The notes beneath the pieces are model-generated. The model was not told where the DNA came from and searched no databases. It saw only the letters and a list, made by a program, of their open reading frames with translations. A stretch of 64,000 bases of DNA from Torreya grandis (lineage: Eukaryota; Streptophyta; Pinopsida; Cupressales; Taxaceae). Position numbers and translations under genes: made by a program. Of the stretch, positions 61,529 to 64,000 are shown piece after piece. The first letter of the stretch is position 1, and each line of letters begins with the position of its first letter. The stretch covers positions 7,420,001-7,484,000 of the forward strand of contig JARHVA010000021.1 in NCBI GenBank assembly GCA_037957365.1, read 5' to 3'.

Positions 61529-62039
61529 TTTTTGTAGCTCGAAAGGTGGAATGTGGAATTGTTTTAAAGAAACTCAAGATTAGATATGCTTTAAAACAAT
61601 TCGAGTTGGATTTTCAGCAACAGTAGTTTCTAGAATGTTTCTGAGTTTGTAAAGATAAGATAAATCCTAGAGTGATTTTATGTGTAAAAAGGAAAAAGCC
61701 AAAGAAAGCAAGAAAAGTTTCTTTTTCTTGCACGCTAAGTAAAGCAGCTAGGCTCTCCTATAAAAGTAAGATTTCTGTAGTAAACTTATGCATTGTATTT
61801 TTTCGAAAGAAAAGTTTGTTGTTAGGCTGAATAGAAGATCCAACATTTGCAGGTTTTTTGCCGCATTGGGGTTTCGTGGGTATATCTATGTTATTGTCTT
61901 TTTGTATTGACTTATTGTTATTTTTGCTTCTGTTGTTATTAGTTGTTAATTAACCCAGTTGTATTAATCGTTATAAATCAGATTTATGTCTGTGAATTTA
62001 TTGTAGAATTAATCTATTACTGGGTTATAGAAATTAACA
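61523..62039 (+). repeat. 3' LTR of the RT-deleted Copia
   Basis: 517 bp, TATTGATTTTTGTAGC to AATTAACA. The second base is A, so the canonical TG end has mutated; the 5' copy keeps TG. TATA box at 61759-61766. Confidence 0.96.
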
Positions 62040-62044
62040 CTTAA

Positions 62045-62750
62045 GATTTAAACAAGAATCAACAAAAGACACAATAAATATATTACAATTATCATTCCCA
62101 AAATAGCAAATCACTAACTACCTTGACTCCAATGTAACTATTCAGTAAAACATCAATGTATATAGTGCACTCAAATACAAAAGAATACCTACAATCTAAA
62201 ATTATATTAATGTCCTACAAATCAAAATATAAAGTGATCTCAATTAAAAAGGAAAGTTAAAGAGCTCTGTCTACACATGCTACAGACTCCAAAAGTTGTT
62301 TACCAATCTTCCAAACAACACCAATGAAAAAACGGAGTATAATTGTTTTTCCTTAGACAATCATATAAACTTGGTCCAAGCTTCTAAAAAAAACCCTGTT
62401 AAAAGATTTTTTATTTATTAATTTACTCTTTAAGAGAGACCCAACATAATATATAAGAAAGTGTTGTTCAAAACCACCGAACAATTGCATCAACCAGGTA
62501 AAAACCCCTAAAAATAGTTAAGACAAGCAACTTACTATGATTGCAATAATCAAACTAAATCTACATCCAAACACATATACAACCCAAAAAAAACATAAAT
62601 ATGCATCATATAATAGATTAAATTTTGAAAACCAATGGAAAGTATTTATGAGAAATAATAATGGAGTTCTTTGGTTCTAAAATGGCAGACTATTCAAACA
62701 ACATTAATGAGATAGAGAGGCTTGAAAACTTAGATCAACGAAAAAGCATG
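62045..62750. other. Spacer, nothing recognised
   Basis: AT-rich sequence downstream of the Copia element. No gene or repeat seen. It could hold the 3' untranslated region of the candidate minus-strand gene that follows. Confidence 0.5.
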
Positions 62751-62765
62751 GATACATGGTGTTAC

Positions 62766-63640
62766 TCATACTTGGAAACTTCATGAAGCACGTCAATTTC
62801 AGCCATTGCTGCCGGCATTCCCAAACTGACCAAAGGTTTCTGCAACCACAAATAAAGTGACTTTTAACATGCCCAAAATGATAATGACTTGCTACAAAAT
62901 TAGAAAAACAAATTAAATATAATAAACTCATACAAACACAAACTAGGCGTCACCTACATGCCCAAATCTATGATATAATTAATAAACTCATCTCTCGTCA
63001 TTCTGTCTTTATCATGCCCTATGCAATATGTATCATAATGGATGTGCAATCTGTATTTGTTCTTCTATGTCTGCAAATTTTAATCCAAACCTTGTGACTA
63101 ACCTTGCGGCAATGATGTCAGAAATGAATTTGCTTTCTGCTACAATCTGAATTCCCATACAACATCTATTAACAGATATGACTCTTACGACAGTACATAT
63201 ACATTATATATATGTCCTGTCCAGACATGGAGATAAACGCATATTTGTAGTCTGTTGAAAGCAAAGAGGGGCTTTTTGAGTCCGTTGAAATCCTTGACTG
63301 AAATGGAATGCGGTTCCGCTTGAGTGGAAACAGCTGAGATAAAAAGAAAGGTGGCGGTGTTGCTCTTGGGCTGAGTTAAAGAAAAGAAAAGAACAGAACT
63401 TGATATGGCAACAACGTTAATGCTGTTGGACGAAAAGGCTGCTGCAACGACGTGGCGCAGAAGAGGCAGCCGCAGAGAGGGCTTGGGCAAAAGCAGTAGA
63501 AGCGACTGCAGGAAGATACGGTAATGGCGGCGGCGGCGGCGGCATCATCTACGGATAATCGTATGGCGTATGTATTGCTGTATGGATAAGGAAGGCCGCC
63601 TGGGGCGTATCCTTTTCTCAGGCATCATTACCGTCATCAA
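62766..63640 (-). other. Possible edge of a low-copy gene (minus strand, unresolved)
   Basis: This stretch differs from the rest of the window in base composition and word use. On the minus strand three pieces look like exons. The first, 63530-63417, starts with a CCG run (MPPPPPPLPYLPAVASTAFA, then Ala/Ser-rich with Arg, like an organelle transit peptide). A second near 63155-63105 follows ATTCAG and precedes GTTAGT, reading IVAESKFISDIIAA. A third, 62841-62766, follows TTGTGGTTGCAG and reads KPLVSLGMPAAMAEIDVLHE, then VSKYE and a stop. Splice signals are plausible but unproven, the pieces are short, and I cannot name the protein. Plus-strand alternatives exist in the same place (an Ala/Glu-rich frame ending GRYGNGGGGGGIIYG near 63547). 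Confidence 0.3.
63524..63542. repeat. (GGC)6 trinucleotide run
   Basis: Six GGC/GCC units. GC-rich triplets like this are common in the first exon or 5' leader of plant genes and are unlike anything else in this window. Confidence 0.85.
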
Positions 63641-64000
63641 TCTATACGGTTGTCTGCATGTTCATCCAATAGAAATATGTTTGATTTGCAGCAGGTCGCT
63701 TGTTCGATTCACGGGAGAAGCATTTTAAACACCGAACCTGTGGCTCAATTAGCGCCTTGTTATGCTTCGCTACTTCAGAAATACCGGTTTTGCAACACCG
63801 AGGATCATGCTTCCACACTAACAAACAGTTACATAAGCAGACACTCTAGCCCAGGAAAAAAACCAAAAAATAAAATCTAGTATCTAACCTAATAATAACA
63901 ATAGACAACCTATATAAGGTCTATCAACTGTATACTAAACACAGCAACACCGTGGCTTGTTTGCAAAGGCAGTTGCGGCTACTCTGGTTTAACGTTTCAC
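63641..64000 (+). other. Promoter-like tail of the window
   Basis: Unique-looking sequence with balanced base composition. TATATAAG at 63911-63918 is a good TATA box for a plus-strand transcript starting about 63945 and running off the window. No coding start is visible in the remaining bases. Two ORFs of 60-76 codons on opposite strands (63642-63880) show no domain. Confidence 0.3.

Larger units (their letters stand above)
58149..62044 (+). mobile_element. Best-preserved Ty1/Copia element, RT-deleted
   Basis: LTRs 58154-58668 and 61523-62039 bound a 3.9-kb element. The 5-bp target duplication CTTAA is perfect (58149-58153 and 62040-62044). By hand count the LTRs differ at about 30 of 515 positions, near 6%, far less than the other pairs here, so it is the youngest element in the window. 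It has Met-type primer site, polypurine tract, gag, protease, integrase and RNase H. Reverse transcriptase is missing, removed by an internal deletion near 61077 that keeps the frame. With that loss, a frameshift, several stops and an integrase catalytic change it cannot move alone, though its ends could be used in trans. Confidence 0.96.

Noticed and set aside
62766..63155. Chorismate mutase, suggested by IVAESKF resembling FVAEAKF
   Set aside because: Only seven residues agree; the following residues and the C-terminal piece do not fit that family.
63690..63760. tRNA-like B box (TTGTTCGATTCACGGG) and an A-box-like TGGCTCAATTAGCG
   Set aside because: The two boxes are in the wrong order for a tRNA (B upstream of A), no cloverleaf pairs, and no acceptor stem is visible.

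Overview
The window looks like nuclear DNA from a seed plant with a large genome. It is AT-rich, almost free of intact genes, and packed with plant-type LTR retrotransposons of both Ty1/Copia and Ty3/Gypsy superfamilies, one plant L1-type LINE, (AT)n microsatellites, and relics of two typical plant gene families (an R2R3-MYB with its usual intron and a G-type lectin receptor kinase). Most elements are old and full of stops but still unremoved, which fits a gymnosperm best. That placement is inference; nothing here proves the species.

Layout. 1-4442: a 278-bp tandem duplication, the decayed C-terminal half of a LINE, a 71-bp tandem duplication and a (CT)n(AT)n microsatellite. 4443-10950 (element A): a complete LTR element with 1.85-kb LTRs and a near-perfect target duplication, whose interior holds one decayed frame of about 780 codons with no recognised gag or pol. 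12285-12935: an R2R3-MYB pseudogene (exon 2, GT-AG intron, exon 3). 13360-17190: tandem structure, namely a 350-bp duplication and a degenerate array of roughly 119-bp units. 17562-21183: Copia fragment. 21184-29298 (element B, minus): a Gypsy-type element with two 1,213-bp LTRs and only gag. 29330-32000: Gypsy pol fragment (minus). 33152-44340: a Gypsy element (plus) whose reverse transcriptase is split by a second unusual LTR element (element C, 35118-42498, 2.26-kb LTRs, unknown acidic frame). 44369-49197: a Copia element (minus) with all domains, and a 3' LTR cut to its first third. 50160-50600: a strand-skewed G-rich block. 53420-55395: a G-type lectin receptor kinase pseudogene, a Gypsy fragment, and a second copy of the EGF-like segment. 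58154-62039: the best-preserved element, a Copia with a perfect 5-bp target duplication that has lost its reverse transcriptase in frame. 62750-64000: a GC-richer, apparently low-copy stretch that may be the edge of a real gene.

The parts do not form a pathway. The window is a record of repeated insertion. Element C landed in a Gypsy reverse transcriptase, and a Copia lies against the same Gypsy's integrase. Three LTR elements (A, B, C) have complete ends but no pol, and the youngest element has lost only its reverse transcriptase. Non-autonomous elements that would need enzymes from elsewhere therefore dominate. The most unusual items are the unidentified frames of A and C and the 119-bp array.
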